The notes below the pieces were generated by a model that made no database searches, was not told where the DNA came from, and saw only the letters and a list, made by a program, of their open reading frames with translations. This document shows positions 20,401-31,259 of a stretch of 40,346 bases of DNA, in pieces. The stretch lies in the NCBI GenBank assembly GCA_913060555.1, contig CAJXRS010000014.1:1-40346 (forward strand), written 5' to 3'. This stretch comes from an uncultured Gammaproteobacteria bacterium (GTDB taxonomy: Bacteria; Pseudomonadota; Gammaproteobacteria; Pseudomonadales; Porticoccaceae). The first letter of the stretch is position 1; every line of letters begins with the position of its first letter. Position numbers and translations under genes: made by a program.

Positions 20401-20637
20401 GTCAGTCTCCGATCGATAGCTGAAGCAAAAATCTGTGTGGCGCGCCCGGGGAAGCCCTGGCTTCCAGTTATGGCAGCAGCCAAAAAGCATGAACAGATAT
20501 TATCGGGTTAATAACCAACAATGCCAGCTTTGCAGTTGGCATCCGGGAACCCGGGGCGACCCCGGGTCACGGACTAATAGTGGCTGATACTTATCGAAGC
20601 CGGCGCGGTGGCGCCGGGAGAGGAGACCGGACGGCGG

Positions 20638-21819
20638 TCAGCTGAACGCCTGGATCCCGGTCTGGGCGCGGCCCAGGATAAGCGCGTGGACGTCGGCGGT
20701 GCCCTCGTAGGTGTTGACCACCTCCAGGTTCACCATGTGGCGCATGACCGGGTATTCGTCGGAAATGCCGTTGCCGCCGAGCATGTCGCGCGCGGTGCGG
20801 GCGATCTCCAGCGCCTTGCCGCAATTGTTGCGCTTCATCATCGAGATCAGCTCGGGCGCCAGCCGGCCGGCATCCTTGAGCCGGGTGGCGCGCAGGGCGC
20901 CGAGCAGGCCGAGATTGATGTCGGTCTGCATCTGCGCGAGCTTGAATTGAATCAACTGGTTGGCGGCCAGCGGGCGGCCGAACTGCTTGCGGTCGAGGAC
21001 GTACTGGCGGGCGGTGTGCCAGCAGGTCTCGGCGGCGCCGAGTGCACCCCAGGAGATGCCCAGACGTGCACTGTTGAGACAGCTGAAGGGCCCCTTCAGA
21101 CCCTGCACATCGGGCAGCAGCTGGGTTTCGGGGACGAACACCTCGTCCATCACGATCTCGCCGGTGACCGAGGCGCGCAGCGCCAGCTTGCCCTCGATGC
21201 GCGGCGCCGACAGGCCCGTCATGCCGCGCTCCAGGATGAAGCCGCGGATGGCGCCGTCGTCGGTCTTCGCCCAGACCACGAAGACATCGGCGATGGGCGA
21301 GTTGGTGATCCACATCTTGTTGCCCGTCAGCCGCCAGCCGCCGTCGACGGTGCGGGCGCGGGTCTGCATCGAGCCCGGGTCGGAGCCGTGATCGGGCTCG
21401 GTGAGTCCGAAGCAGCCCACCCACTCGCCGCTGGCCAGCCTGGGCAGGTACTGCTCGCGCTGCGCCTGGGTGCCATAGGTGTAGATGGGGTGCATCACCA
21501 GGCTGGACTGCACGCTCATCATCGAGCGGAAGCCCGAGTCCACGCGCTCCACCTCGCGGGCGATCAGCCCGTAGCTGACGTAGTTCACGCCCGGGCAGCC
21601 GTAGCCCTGGATGGTGGCGCCGAGCAGGCCGAGTTCGCCCATTTCGTTGAAGATGGCGCGGTCCGTGTGCTCGTCGCGGAACGCCTGGCGAACCCGGGGC
21701 AGCAGCTTGTCCTGGGCATACTGATGGGCGCTGTCGCGCACCATGCGCTCCTCGTCGCTCAGTTCGTTGTCGATCAGGAAGGGGTCTTCCCAGTTGAAGG
21801 TCGCCCAGTCGTCCGCCAT
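20638..21819 (-). CDS. gcdH: Acyl-CoA dehydrogenase, glutaryl-CoA dehydrogenase-like
   Basis: [86 protein letters not shown]. Confidence 0.88.
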   Translation of the reverse strand: MADDWATFNWEDPFLIDNELSDEERMVRDSAHQYAQDKLLPRVRQAFRDEHTDRAIFNEMGELGLLGATIQGYGCPGVNYVSYGLIAREVERVDSGFRSMMSVQSSLVMHPIYTYGTQAQREQYLPRLASGEWVGCFGLTEPDHGSDPGSMQTRARTVDGGWRLTGNKMWITNSPIADVFVVWAKTDDGAIRGFILERGMTGLSAPRIEGKLALRASVTGEIVMDEVFVPETQLLPDVQGLKGPFSCLNSARLGISWGALGAAETCWHTARQYVLDRKQFGRPLAANQLIQFKLAQMQTDINLGLLGALRATRLKDAGRLAPELISMMKRNNCGKALEIARTARDMLGGNGISDEYPVMRHMVNLEVVNTYEGTADVHALILGRAQTGIQAFS

Positions 21820-21952
21820 GCCCGCCTCTCGGTCGCTCGTTTCGCAGCAGGGCGCCACTATAACGGCGCTCGGGGCGCCCGCAAAGCCAGGTCGCTTGTG
21901 GGGATCGTGGCGCGCTGCCACCATAGGCGCCGCCGCCGACCCGGAGTCCGGT

Positions 21953-23056
21953 TTGAGTCGCCCCGCCTGCGTCACCGTCAACCTCGACCACCTGCGCCAC
22001 AACCTCGATGTGGCCCGCCGTTACGCCGCCGGAGCCCATGTGCTGGCGATGATCAAGGCCGACGCCTACGGCCATGGCGCCGTGCCGGCGGCGCGGGCGC
22101 TGGCCGCGCGCTGCGGGGGCTTCGGCGTATCTTCGCTGGCGGAGGCCATCAGGTTGCGCGAGGCGGGCGTCGACGCCCGGATCCTGCTGGTGGCGGGCTG
22201 CTTCGCGGCCCGGGAGCTGGCGGAGGTCGCGCGCCACGACCTGCAGATCGCGGTACACGACGACTGGCAGCTGCAGGCCCTGTCGGCGGCCTCCCTGCCG
22301 CGGCCGCTGGTGGTGTGGCTCAAGATCGACACCGGCATGCACCGGCTCGGCTTCTCGCCCGCCGCCGTGCGCGCCGCCCATGGTCGACTCGCCGGCTCGG
22401 CCAATGTCGCCGAAATCCGCTTCATGACTCACTTCGCCCGGGCCGACACGCCGGAGGATGCCTTCAACCATAGCCAGCAGCAGACCTTTGCTTGCGCGGC
22501 TGCGGGGCTGGCGGGGGCCCGCAGCCTGGCCAATTCGGCGGCCCTGGTGGCCCTGCCGGAGAGTCGCGGCGACTGGGTGCGGCCGGGGATTCTGCTCTAT
22601 GGCGCCAATCCCTTCGTCGATCCGCACCCGGTCGCCGCGGAACTGAAACCCGTGATGACCTTTGCCTCGCGGCTGCTGACGGTGCGCAGCCTGGTGGCCG
22701 GCGAGGGCACCGGCTATGGCGGCGACTGGGTGGCGCCGGCGCCGACCCGGGTCGGGATTGCCGCCATGGGTTATGGCGACGGCTATCCGCGCCACGCGCC
22801 GACCGGTACACCGGTGCTGGTGCGGGGTCGGCGCACGCGGATCCTGGGCCGCGTGTCCATGGATCTGGTGGCCGTCGATCTGGAGCCGGTGGCCGCTGCC
22901 GCCGTGGGTGACGAAGTGGTCTTCTGGGGTGAGGGACTGCCGGCCTGGGAAGTGGCGCGGCATGCCGGCACCATTGCCTACGAACTTTTCACCGGCATCA
23001 ATGCCCGGGTGCCCGTGCGCTATGTCGGCGGGCCGGTCAGCGCTGCTTGCGCTTGA
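21953..23056 (+). CDS. alr: Alanine racemase (putative TTG start)
   Basis: [48 protein letters not shown] (PLP lysine motif); [24 protein letters not shown]. Confidence 0.95.
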   Translation: MSRPACVTVNLDHLRHNLDVARRYAAGAHVLAMIKADAYGHGAVPAARALAARCGGFGVSSLAEAIRLREAGVDARILLVAGCFAARELAEVARHDLQIAVHDDWQLQALSAASLPRPLVVWLKIDTGMHRLGFSPAAVRAAHGRLAGSANVAEIRFMTHFARADTPEDAFNHSQQQTFACAAAGLAGARSLANSAALVALPESRGDWVRPGILLYGANPFVDPHPVAAELKPVMTFASRLLTVRSLVAGEGTGYGGDWVAPAPTRVGIAAMGYGDGYPRHAPTGTPVLVRGRRTRILGRVSMDLVAVDLEPVAAAAVGDEVVFWGEGLPAWEVARHAGTIAYELFTGINARVPVRYVGGPVSAACA

Positions 23057-23669
23057 CCAGGATATTGTCGATGCCGTTCTGCTGCAGGGCGGTGCGGGCC
23101 CGGGCCAGGCTCTGCCGGGAATCGAAGGGCCCCACCATCACCCGGTGCCAGACCTCGTCCGGCCGCACGCCGGCCGTTTCCACCGAGGCGCTGAGATTCA
23201 ACAGCAGCAGGCGGGCGCGCAGGCTGTCGGCGTCCGCACGGGAGCGGAACGAGCCGGCCTGGAGGATGAACTGGAACTCTGGACCCGCGGCCGCGGGCTC
23301 GGTTTCGGTGCGTTCCGCCTGCGCTTCCGGCTGGGCCGGCGGAGGTGCTGGCGCGGGGGCGATCGCCGGCTCTTCACCCTCTGGTACGAACACCTCGGAT
23401 TCCTTGAGCAGGGTGTAGAAGTCAAACCTGGGTTTGACCTCGGTGCCGGCATCGGCTTGCGGCTCTGGCTGGTCCTGGGTGGCCTGCGGTGGCGCTGTCC
23501 CGCTCTGCGGACGCCACAGCAGTGCGACCAGCAGTGCCGCGGCCAGACCGGTGGCGAAACCACCGCCGAACAGTGCCCAGGCTGGGGCGAGGGGGCGCTG
23601 CGGCTTGCGCTGATTGCGGACCGCACGCTTGCGCTTGGGCAGACTGGGTTTGGCGTAGTCCCGGGCCAT
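23037..23669 (-). CDS. SPOR domain-containing protein, FtsN-like
   Basis: Basic N-terminus plus single TM (WALFGGGFATGLAAALLVALLW), Pro/Glu-rich linker, C-terminal SPOR (FQFILQAGSFRSRADADSLRARLLLLNLSASVET...[37 protein letters not shown]). Confidence 0.88.
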   Translation of the reverse strand: MARDYAKPSLPKRKRAVRNQRKPQRPLAPAWALFGGGFATGLAAALLVALLWRPQSGTAPPQATQDQPEPQADAGTEVKPRFDFYTLLKESEVFVPEGEEPAIAPAPAPPPAQPEAQAERTETEPAAAGPEFQFILQAGSFRSRADADSLRARLLLLNLSASVETAGVRPDEVWHRVMVGPFDSRQSLARARTALQQNGIDNILVKRKQR

Positions 23670-23843
23670 GGGGCGTCGATTGCAGCGAAGGGCGGGCCAT
23701 TCTAGCAGCCTGGCACGCGCGTTCGGCGATCAGCGCGCACACTGCACAAACTGCACACATAGGCCGCTTTCCGGGTGCTCTTCCGCGTCTTGCGCGGCGC
23801 CCGGAGTCTCACTTTCGGTCCTGGGATTGGTCGAGCATCCCGC

Positions 23844-23902
23844 ACCTGACACCTGACACCTGACACCTGACACCTGACACCTGACACCTGACACCTGACA
23901 CC
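23844..23902. repeat. Heptanucleotide tandem repeat (ACCTGAC)x8 plus ACC
   Basis: Eight perfect consecutive copies of ACCTGAC (23844-23899) followed by ACC, intergenic. Confidence 0.99.
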
Positions 23903-23966
23903 GTGGCGCTACCCCGGGTTTGGTGTCGCCTTGCCCGGCGTCATCTTGCCCGGCCTCACTGCCCAT

Positions 23967-25922
<1,956 letters not shown>

Positions 25923-25935
25923 CAGGACACCGCTC

Positions 25936-26520
25936 TCAGTCGAGGTACTCGAACACCTTCACCACCCGCTGCACGCCGCCGATGCGGCTGGCGATGGTGG
26001 TGATGCGCTTGGCGTCGCGGCGACTGGTCTTGCCCAGCAGGTAGACGACGCTGTCTTCCACCACCACCTCGATCCCGCTGGTGTCGAGATCCTTCTCCGC
26101 GATCAGTCGGGTTCTCACCTTGGTGGCCAGCCAGCTGTCGTTGGTGCGCGCCAGCATTCCCGAGTTGTTGCGCACCCGCAGCTCGTTGTACACCTCCCGG
26201 GTACCGTGGTAGGTGCGTGCGGTCTCGCCCGCCAGGGTCTTCAATTCTTCGCTGGTCACTTCCCCGGTGAGCAGCACCGCGCGGTTGAAACTGTTGACGT
26301 TGATGTGCGCGGTCTCGAGTTGCGGGTGTGCCTTCTTGATGTTCACCGCGATCAGGGTGTCCATCTTCATGTCGTCGACAGTGGTCCCTACCGAGGGTTT
26401 CGCCGGATCCTGCTGAAAGGGCTTGTCGGTCACCTTGTTGAGTGCGGTGGCGCAGCCGGACAGCAGGACGAGCGTCCCACAGACTGCCAGCAGTTTGCTT
26501 GTGTTGCTTCGCTCGATCAC
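25936..26520 (-). CDS. dolP: BON-domain lipoprotein (DolP/YraP-like)
   Basis: Lipobox LLSGCAT; two BON-like domains (TLIAVNIKKAHPQLETAHINVNSFNRAVLLTGEV; VRTRLIAEKDLDTSGIEVVVEDSVVYLLGKTSRRDAKR). Gene order with diaA-yraN-lpoA. Confidence 0.88.
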   Translation of the reverse strand: MIERSNTSKLLAVCGTLVLLSGCATALNKVTDKPFQQDPAKPSVGTTVDDMKMDTLIAVNIKKAHPQLETAHINVNSFNRAVLLTGEVTSEELKTLAGETARTYHGTREVYNELRVRNNSGMLARTNDSWLATKVRTRLIAEKDLDTSGIEVVVEDSVVYLLGKTSRRDAKRITTIASRIGGVQRVVKVFEYLD

Positions 26521-27104
26521 GTCGCGGATCCTCCAAACAGGTGTCTTTCGATCAATGCGCAGAGCGCGAAAATGGCGGAAAACTGAACATCCAGCGCCAG
26601 GCTTAGGTGCTCGGTGCCCGCGGAAAGTTCGATGTCCGGGGTGGCCAGCTCTCGAGGCAGCTGATCTCCGGTGGCGCCGCCGAGCAGGATACAGGGCAGG
26701 TCGCGGCTGTGGGCGGCGCGCAGTGCGACGCCCGCTGCCGGGTCGGCCATCTCCTGTGGCACGATCAGCGCCAGGCAGTCCTGGGCCCGGCCCAGGGCGC
26801 GGATCCGTGCGGCCAGGGGATTCTCCTCGCCACTGGTTGCCCCGCCGTCCTCGAGCAGTATCGAGGGCAGTGCCGGGCGCGGGAAGTCGAAGCCCAGGGC
26901 GACACCCTGGTGCAGCAGGGCGGCCGGCAGGCGGCCGGCGCCGATGCCGGCGATCAACAGTTGGCCGCCGCCGAGAAAGCTGTTGGCGATCCGTTCGGCG
27001 GCCAGTGCGATGCCCGGTGCCAACTGCTCGCCGACCGCCATCCGCGCCTGGATGCCGCGATGCAGGCTGGCGATCACCAGCTCTTCCAGAGGCTCAGCAG
27101 TCAT
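26517..27104 (-). CDS. SIS-domain protein (DiaA/GmhA-like)
   Basis: AAERIANSFLGGGQLLIAGIGAGRLPAALLHQGVALGFDFPRP...; synteny with yraN and lpoA. Confidence 0.85.
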   Translation of the reverse strand: MTAEPLEELVIASLHRGIQARMAVGEQLAPGIALAAERIANSFLGGGQLLIAGIGAGRLPAALLHQGVALGFDFPRPALPSILLEDGGATSGEENPLAARIRALGRAQDCLALIVPQEMADPAAGVALRAAHSRDLPCILLGGATGDQLPRELATPDIELSAGTEHLSLALDVQFSAIFALCALIERHLFGGSAT

Positions 27105-27474
27105 CGGTGCTGAAGGCGTCGCGCAGCCATTCCACCGCGAAGGGTTCGCCACCGGCCTCGGCCACCGGCATCAACAGCATGGCATCGAACCGGCACGGGG
27201 GTTCGGCTCCGGGCAGCTGTGCCAGGTAATGGCGCGCGGCGGTGACGATGCGCCGGCGCTTGCGCCGGTCGATACTTTCCAGGGCGCCGCCATGACTGGG
27301 TCCCGAGCGCATGCGCACCTCCACGAAGGTCAGGGTCCCCGCGTCTTCGGCGATGATGTCGATCTCGCCCTGGGGTACCCGATAGTTGCGCGCCAGAATA
27401 CGCAGGCCGCGGCCACGGAGGAAGGCCGCGGCGGTCTTCTCCGCGCGGGTGCCGCGGCGCGCCGCCAGGTTCAC
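27094..27474 (-). CDS. YraN/UPF0102 family endonuclease-like protein
   Basis: RGTRAEKTAAAFLRGRGLRILARNYRVPQGEIDIIAEDAGTLTFVEVRMRSGPSHGGALESIDRRKRRRI. Confidence 0.95.
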   Translation of the reverse strand: MNLAARRGTRAEKTAAAFLRGRGLRILARNYRVPQGEIDIIAEDAGTLTFVEVRMRSGPSHGGALESIDRRKRRRIVTAARHYLAQLPGAEPPCRFDAMLLMPVAEAGGEPFAVEWLRDAFSTDDC

Positions 27475-29243
27475 GTGCCCGACTCGGCCGGCGACAGCGG
27501 CGCCACGCGCCCATTGCGGAATCTGGCCCAGGGCTGCAGCCGCGTTACCCGGCCGCTGCCGTCGAGCATCAGCAGGCCGGTCTGTCCGTGCACGGGCTGC
27601 GCCAGGCCGGGCATGCCGTCGGCGAGTTGGGCGTGCAGCAGGTAGCTGTCGACGCCCAGGGCGAACAGTTGTTGGTGTGCCGGCGGCAGCTGGTCGTCGG
27701 GGCGCGGCACCAGCTGTCCCGGGGCGGCCAGCGTCCAGGGCGAGGCGTTGAAGCGGATATTGCCCAGATCCCGATCCCGCGCCGGATCCGGGGTTCCCGA
27801 GTAGATCGCCGAAGTCGCGTAGATGGGCAGATCGCCGGCGTAGAGAAATTCCAGCGTCGGCTGGATCTGTCGCCCCTGGGTGGGGTAGGCGACGAGGAAA
27901 ACCATGTCGAGGTCGCCGCGGCGGCGCGGCGGTTTGGCGTCCCCGCCCGCGCCGGCCGGTGTCGCGCTGTCCGTCGGGCGCGGCGCCAGCAGTGGGCGCA
28001 GGACGGGGGTGAAGTCCTTGAGTGCCATGTCGTAGTGCACGGCCTCTCGCACTTCTCCACCCAACTCCCGGAAAGTGTCGGTGAAGGCGCGCAGTGCCCG
28101 GCTCCCCCAGCCGGTGTCCGGTACCAACGCCAGGGCGCTGCGCCGGCCGTCGCGCCAGGCGGTATGGGCGGCGGCTTTGGCTTCATCCGCAACCGAAAGG
28201 CCGAACTGATAGAAACCGAGGTTGCCCGTTGCGGTGTCGGACTCCAGGTAGTTCAGCGCCAGGACCGGCACCGGAAGCTGGCCGCGGTCGCGGATTCTGC
28301 GCAGCAGCTCGGGTTCGATCGGGCCGATCACCAGCTGGGCGCCCTCGTCGACCGCGCGCTGGTAGAGCGCCAGCACGTCGTCCGATGCGGTGTCGTAGAA
28401 GCGGATGTCCGGGGGTTGCACGCCGCCGGTCCGCGCCGCGAATGCCGCCGCCAGGAAGCCGTCGCGCAGAATCCCGGCGGCGGTGGCGTAGTTACCGCTC
28501 TCCGGAAGCAGCAGGGCGACCCGATTCAGGGCCTGCACTTCCTCGGGAGCGAGGATGCGGGCCCGCTCCACCCCGGGCGCGGCACCCACCGCCGGTGTCG
28601 GTTCGGTCTGGCGGCCGGCCAGCGCCAGCTGGTACCAGCTGTGCAGGCGCGGGTCTGCGGGTTCTGCGGCGAGCTTGCGGAGCATGGAGGTGGGGGTCTG
28701 CTGCAATACCGTCCAGATCCGTTGCTCGACCCCGGTCCGCACATCCGCGTCGTCGAGTTCGGCGGCCAGCGTGGTGTAGGCGGACAGGCTTTCCGCGGTC
28801 TCCCCGAGCAGGCCGAACAATTCGCCGCGCAGGCGCAGCCAACGCTGTCGTCGGTCTCCAGTGAAGGTCTTGCCGAGCGCGGTTGCGGCCGGTGCGGTGA
28901 GCAGATTCCGGGCGCGCAGGATTTCGCCCTCCTGGAGGGCGGCATCAGCGTAGCCGAGCAGGTATGCTCCGCGCGGCGCTTGCGGCAGCGCATCGGGATC
29001 GATCCGGGAGTAGAGTTGCAACGCTTGGGCGGTGGCGCCTGCTTCCTGTTCGCTCAGGGCGGCGGCCAGCAGCTCTCGGGCGCGCGTCGCCGTTGCGGCC
29101 TCGGTCGAGGCCCGGTCGACGACCGGAACCGTTTCGGTGGCGGCCGGCGTGCGCTGCGGTGTGGTACATCCGGCAAGCGCCAGGATCAGGGTGATGATGC
29201 CCAGCAGTTGGACGGGAGGAGAACGGGGAATGATGGCCGGCAC
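27471..29243 (-). CDS. lpoA: Penicillin-binding protein activator LpoA (lipoprotein); GTG start inferred
   Basis: Signal/lipobox [18 protein letters not shown]; periplasmic-binding-like C-terminal half ([27 protein letters not shown]...); synteny rsmI-lpoA-yraN-diaA-dolP. Confidence 0.88.
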   Translation of the reverse strand: MPAIIPRSPPVQLLGIITLILALAGCTTPQRTPAATETVPVVDRASTEAATATRARELLAAALSEQEAGATAQALQLYSRIDPDALPQAPRGAYLLGYADAALQEGEILRARNLLTAPAATALGKTFTGDRRQRWLRLRGELFGLLGETAESLSAYTTLAAELDDADVRTGVEQRIWTVLQQTPTSMLRKLAAEPADPRLHSWYQLALAGRQTEPTPAVGAAPGVERARILAPEEVQALNRVALLLPESGNYATAAGILRDGFLAAAFAARTGGVQPPDIRFYDTASDDVLALYQRAVDEGAQLVIGPIEPELLRRIRDRGQLPVPVLALNYLESDTATGNLGFYQFGLSVADEAKAAAHTAWRDGRRSALALVPDTGWGSRALRAFTDTFRELGGEVREAVHYDMALKDFTPVLRPLLAPRPTDSATPAGAGGDAKPPRRRGDLDMVFLVAYPTQGRQIQPTLEFLYAGDLPIYATSAIYSGTPDPARDRDLGNIRFNASPWTLAAPGQLVPRPDDQLPPAHQQLFALGVDSYLLHAQLADGMPGLAQPVHGQTGLLMLDGSGRVTRLQPWARFRNGRVAPLSPAESGT

Positions 29244-30066
29244 CCTGTATGTAGTGGCAACACCGATCGGCAATCTGGGCGATATGGTACCCCGCGCCGT
29301 GGAGATACTCAAAGCGGTTGACCTGGTCGCCGCCGAGGATACCCGGCACAGCGGTCGGCTGCTGCGACATTTCGGTATCCGTGTGGCGCTGGTCTCATAC
29401 CACGATCGCAGTGGCCGCGACCGCGGCGAGGCGGTGCTCGCGGCGCTCGCCGCCGGCGACGACGTGGCGCTGATCAGTGACGCCGGCACGCCGCTCATTT
29501 CCGATCCGGGATACCGCCTGGTGCGCGCCGCCCGCGATGCCGGTTTCAGGGTCTCGCCGGTGCCCGGTCCCTGTGCCGCGGTGGCGGCCCTGAGCGCCGC
29601 GGGGTTGCCCAGCGACCGCTTCGTGTTCGAGGGTTTTCTGCCGGCGCGGGCCGGAGAGCGCCAGCGGCGGCTGGCGGAGCTGGCGGCCGAGCCGCGCACC
29701 CTGATTTTCTACGAGGCGCCGCACCGCATCCTGGATACCCTTGCCGACTTGCAGGCCGCCTTCGGCGCAGGTCGCGAGCTGGTGCTGGCCCGCGAGCTCA
29801 GCAAGGTTTTCGAGACCTTTGTCGCAGGTACCCTGGCCCAGGTCCTCGAGCGCGTCGCCGCGGATCCCGACCAGCGCCGCGGCGAAATGGTGCTGCTGGT
29901 GGCCGGCGCCCCGCAAGCGGCGCCCGAGGCTGGCGACTGGGATGCCGTGTTGCAGCCGCTGCTCGAAGAGCTGCCGTTGAAGCAGGCAGTGGCGCTGGCG
30001 GCCCGGATCACCGGAGGCGCGCGCAATCTGCTCTATCAGCGGGCACTGCTGCTGCGCGAACGCTGA
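29230..30066 (+). CDS. rsmI: 16S rRNA (cytidine(1402)-2'-O)-methyltransferase
   Basis: [92 protein letters not shown] 29230 or 29233. Confidence 0.97.
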   Translation: MMAGTLYVVATPIGNLGDMVPRAVEILKAVDLVAAEDTRHSGRLLRHFGIRVALVSYHDRSGRDRGEAVLAALAAGDDVALISDAGTPLISDPGYRLVRAARDAGFRVSPVPGPCAAVAALSAAGLPSDRFVFEGFLPARAGERQRRLAELAAEPRTLIFYEAPHRILDTLADLQAAFGAGRELVLARELSKVFETFVAGTLAQVLERVAADPDQRRGEMVLLVAGAPQAAPEAGDWDAVLQPLLEELPLKQAVALAARITGGARNLLYQRALLLRER

Positions 30067-30229
30067 CCGGAGGTCCCGGGGAGTCACGCGCCCCGCAGCC
30101 GAGCCCAGTAAGGCCGCCGGATTGTTATGATGCGGCGCGCGGCCCGCCCGCGCGATTTCCCCAGGCTCCGGTGCGGCGCCGGCGCAGGTCGCCCGCCCGG
30201 GTGTGGTAGCCACCTGCGGTTTTGCCCTT

Positions 30230-31081
30230 ATGAATCCCGAACAACTGTTGAATCTTCTCGACCTGGAGCGGCTCGACCGCGACCTGTTTCGCGGCGCCAA
30301 CCAGGATATCGGCGCCGGCGCTGTGTTCGGCGGCCAGGTGCTGGGCCAGGCGCTGATCGCGGCCGCGCGCACCGTCGCCGACAGATCCGCGCACTCGCTG
30401 CATTCCTATTTCCTGCGCCCGGGCCGGATGCAGGTGCCGATCATCTATCAGGTTGAACGGGTGCGCGATGGCGGCAGCTTTACCACCCGGCGGGTGGTGG
30501 CGGTGCAGGAAGGTGAAGTGATCTTCATTCTGTCCGCTTCGTTTCAGCAGGACCAGGACGGCTTTTCTCACCAGATCGACATGCCGCGGGTTCCGGGCCC
30601 CGAGGGCTTGCCGGACGAATACGAGCTGCGCGTGGCGGCCGCCGAACGGCTGCCGGAGGAACAGCGCGCCTTCCTCTCTGCGGTGCGGCCGGTGGAGATG
30701 CGCCCGGTGGATCCGCCGTCCCTGTGGGGTGAGGTGCGGGCCGAGCCCCGCCAACAGTTCTGGGTGCGGGTGCCGGCCGCGCTGTCAGACGACGGTGACC
30801 TGCACCGCGCACTGCTCGCCTATGCCTCGGATTACTACTTCATGGGCACCGCGCTGCGGCCCCACGGGCGGCGCTTTGGCGCCCCCGGGTTGCAGGCCGC
30901 CACCCTGGATCACGCCATGTGGTTCCACCGCGAATTCCGCACCGACGACTGGTTGCTCTACGACATGGAAAGTCCCAGCGCCAGCAGTGCGCGCGGCCTC
31001 AACATCGGCCACTTCTACGACCCCGGCGGGGTATTGGTGGCCAGCTGTGTGCAGGAGGGGTTGATCCGGCAGCGCAGCTGA
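30230..31081 (+). CDS. tesB: Acyl-CoA thioesterase II
   Basis: MNPEQLLNLLDLERLDRDLFRGANQDIGAGAVFGGQVLGQALIAAARTV; HSLHSYFLRPG; LDHAMWFHREFRTDDWLLYDMESPSASSARGL. Confidence 0.95.
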   Translation: MNPEQLLNLLDLERLDRDLFRGANQDIGAGAVFGGQVLGQALIAAARTVADRSAHSLHSYFLRPGRMQVPIIYQVERVRDGGSFTTRRVVAVQEGEVIFILSASFQQDQDGFSHQIDMPRVPGPEGLPDEYELRVAAAERLPEEQRAFLSAVRPVEMRPVDPPSLWGEVRAEPRQQFWVRVPAALSDDGDLHRALLAYASDYYFMGTALRPHGRRFGAPGLQAATLDHAMWFHREFRTDDWLLYDMESPSASSARGLNIGHFYDPGGVLVASCVQEGLIRQRS

Positions 31082-31259
31082 GAGCTTGTGAATTTTTCAA
31101 GCTCTCAGCTCGGCCAGGGATGGCCGGCCGCACATCAAGCACGCAAGTGCTTGATGTGCGGGAGCGAGTCCGGGCGTGTACCGGACTCGTGACAGAAGAA
31201 ATGCACAGGACGCGCATTTCTTCACAAACGCTGAGGTGCCGTCGGATCCCCTGCCTCAG
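31076..31259. repeat. Array of five consecutive perfect hairpins plus a sixth weaker one, filling the tesB/phosphotriesterase intergenic region
   Basis: Stems: 31076-31088/31098-31110 (13 bp), 31111-31115/31122-31126 (5 bp), 31128-31142/31147-31161 (15 bp, GCAA loop), 31165-31173/31181-31189 (9 bp), 31195-31204/31214-31223 (10 bp), 31231-31236/31254-31259 (6 bp). Confidence 0.9.

Noticed and set aside
20591-22963. 790-aa minus-strand ORF spanning gcdH and alr
   Set aside because: Frame-shifted shadow of the gcdH-like gene and antisense to alr; no coherent domain.
23844-23902. Possible CRISPR array
   Set aside because: Contiguous 7-bp tandem repeats with no spacers and no cas genes nearby; a simple sequence repeat.
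23702-23966. Small ORFs reading SGVRCQVSGVRCQVSGVRCQ repeats
   Set aside because: Translation of the heptamer microsatellite; no start/RBS or domain support.
27588-29321. 577-aa plus-strand ORF opposite lpoA
   Set aside because: Antisense shadow; lpoA is supported by lipobox, domain sequence and conserved synteny.
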